Origin: Ralstonia insidiosa
Lineage (GTDB): Bacteria; Pseudomonadota; Gammaproteobacteria; Burkholderiales; Burkholderiaceae
Direction: 5' to 3'
DNA: 64,000 bases
Assembly (NCBI RefSeq): GCF_008801405.1
Contig: NZ_VZPV01000002.1
Span: 62,001-126,000, forward strand
The translations under genes were made by a program, and so were the position numbers. The number at the start of each line of letters is the position of its first letter. Position 1 is the first letter of the stretch. The notes beneath the pieces are model-generated. The model made no database searches, was not told the DNA's origin, and was given only the letters and a program-made list of their open reading frames with translations. Positions 63,100 through 64,000 of the stretch are shown piece after piece.

Positions 63100-63606
63100 T
63101 TAGTGTGCGAGCGCCGCGTCCAGAGCTTCCGGCGTGAGCAAACCGCTCGATGCATGACGCTTGCCGTCGGCGCGCAGGATGATCGTGCGTGGCATCTCGC
63201 CCTGCCAGCCGGGGTCCAGCGCGGCGCGCATGCGCTCGGGCATGGCTTCGGCATTGGCGTATTGCGGCATGCGCGCGAGGCCGACCTTGCTGTCGCGCGC
63301 CAGCGGCGCCAGCTCTCGGTTCATCATGTTGGCCTGTTCCGGGCCGTCCATCGCCACCATCACCACGTCCACGTTTTGTTTGGCAGTGCGCCGCCATTGC
63401 GCGATACGGCCGATATTCTCGCGACAGTAACTGCAATCGAGCGACCAGATTTCGACGATGAGCGGGCGGGTGCGCGGCGCCTGCAGCAGCGCCGGCACGT
63501 CGCGCGCGAGCAGCGGCTGGAAGTGCAGTGCTTCAGCGGCCTGCACGACAAACGCTGCGGCAAACAGCGCCGCTCCCATCACCCAGGTCTTCACGCGGAT
63601 GTTCAT
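63100..63606 (-). CDS. TlpA/DsbE-like thioredoxin-fold protein
   Basis: A 168-residue exported protein. A signal peptide (VMGAALFAAAFVVQAAEA) is followed by a thioredoxin-type active site CSYC in EIWSLDCSYCRENI near residue 58-61. GEMPRTIILRADGKR near 135 carries the cis-proline. It would act on disulfides in the periplasm. Its ATG overlaps the stop of the upstream BNR gene (ATGA), so the two are probably translated together. Confidence 0.82.
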   Translation of the reverse strand: MNIRVKTWVMGAALFAAAFVVQAAEALHFQPLLARDVPALLQAPRTRPLIVEIWSLDCSYCRENIGRIAQWRRTAKQNVDVVMVAMDGPEQANMMNRELAPLARDSKVGLARMPQYANAEAMPERMRAALDPGWQGEMPRTIILRADGKRHASSGLLTPEALDAALAH

Positions 63607-64000
63607 AGCGCAGCCTCCAGGGTTGCGTTGGCGGAAACCGCCTGGGTCACGTCGATCAGCCGATAGCCCTCAGCCTGCGTGCGCCACGACAGGTAGATGC
63701 GGCCATCGCGCGCGAGCAGTTGCGGATGGTCGCTGCCGCTATCGGTGCGCGCCAGGCTGACCGGCGCCGTCCAATGCGCGCCGCCATCAGTCGACTTGCG
63801 CAGCAGGATCTGCATGTGGTCGTCGGCAAATTGCTTCCAGGCGAGCCACAGCGTGCCATCGGCAGCCAGCAATGCCGGGTGCGATGCCTGCGCACCCGCT
63901 TGCGCGGAACCGGCAAACGCCCAGGCACCGCCAATCGGTCGGCCATCTGCCGAGAGTCGGCTGTAGAACAGCCCCGGCTTGTCCTGCTGCACCGAGAACC
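63603..64000 (-). CDS. BNR/Asp-box repeat protein (sialidase-like beta-propeller), 5' partial
   Basis: The frame runs off the right edge, so the N-terminus is missing. About 132 C-terminal residues are seen. LLRKSTDGGAHWTAPVSLAR contains an Asp-box (S-x-D-x-G-x-x-W), and two more blades are suggested by LLAADGTLWLAWKQFADDH and LLARDGRIYLSWRTQAEGY. The fold is a beta-propeller found in sialidases and in many exported binding proteins; no sialidase active-site arginine can be confirmed here. It is coupled to the thioredoxin-fold gene. Confidence 0.75.
   Translation of the reverse strand, partial: FSVQQDKPGLFYSRLSADGRPIGGAWAFAGSAQAGAQASHPALLAADGTLWLAWKQFADDHMQILLRKSTDGGAHWTAPVSLARTDSGSDHPQLLARDGRIYLSWRTQAEGYRLIDVTQAVSANATLEAAL

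Overview
The window reads as a high-GC betaproteobacterial replicon, most like Ralstonia or a close Burkholderiaceae relative. The grounds are codon usage, a Burkholderiaceae-type porin, a NasA/NirBD nitrate-assimilation block, a short-Q-loop cytochrome bd (Cio-type) oxidase, many LysR/AraC regulators beside transporters, and an intergenic palindromic repeat of a kind I associate with Ralstonia/Burkholderia. The assignment rests on protein character only. No rRNA, tRNA, CRISPR array, intact insertion sequence or phage was seen.

Layout. 1-2548: 3' part of a cardiolipin synthase and an MFS exporter. 2551-9430: an AraC regulator divergent from a catabolic operon (BKACE-type beta-keto acid cleavage enzyme, MFS importer, quinone oxidoreductase, TauD-like dioxygenase, porin) closed by a strong terminator. 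9450-13781: alpha/beta hydrolase, Rieske ferredoxin, a DUF2239-MATE pair behind a 41-bp dyad, a spermidine-synthase-like methyltransferase fold and a cysteine-cluster protein. 13908-22682: a nitrate-assimilation operon on the minus strand (narK, nirB, nirD, FAD reductase, nasA) with a sigma-54 promoter, two NtrC-type boxes and a leader terminator. 22794-25278: small proteins and a PAS-containing chemoreceptor with a sigma-28-like promoter. 25280-26011: AT-rich and degenerate DNA.

26012-35911 is the most interesting region. A tightly packed minus-strand operon encodes a repeat-rich autotransporter, a TPR-sulfotransferase, a TPR-glycosyltransferase, a lipoprotein alpha/beta hydrolase and an APS kinase. 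A GT1-type glycosyltransferase is divergent from it. The set could build a glycosylated and sulfated surface protein, with PAPS made from APS by the kinase in the same operon. Next come two tandem AraC paralogues with duplicated leaders (36149-38506), an MHS-family transporter, a GbsR/MarR-type regulator with cytochrome bd genes (40086-43062), and a purine-related operon (NCS2 permease, nucleoside deaminase, HIU-hydrolase-like protein, dipeptidase fusion) with a divergent LysR gene (43455-48277).

The remainder is mixed accessory and housekeeping material: PGDYG-type protein, secreted hypothetical, MpaB-type oxygenase, DHA2 exporter, LysR/azoreductase pair, small lipoprotein and membrane proteins, a beta-lactamase-fold hydrolase, an acyl-CoA synthetase, a LysR/TauE pair, a candidate small RNA at 62082-62193, and a membrane protein, thioredoxin-fold protein and BNR-repeat protein at the right edge. 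All functions are read from sequence alone; nothing was searched against a database.
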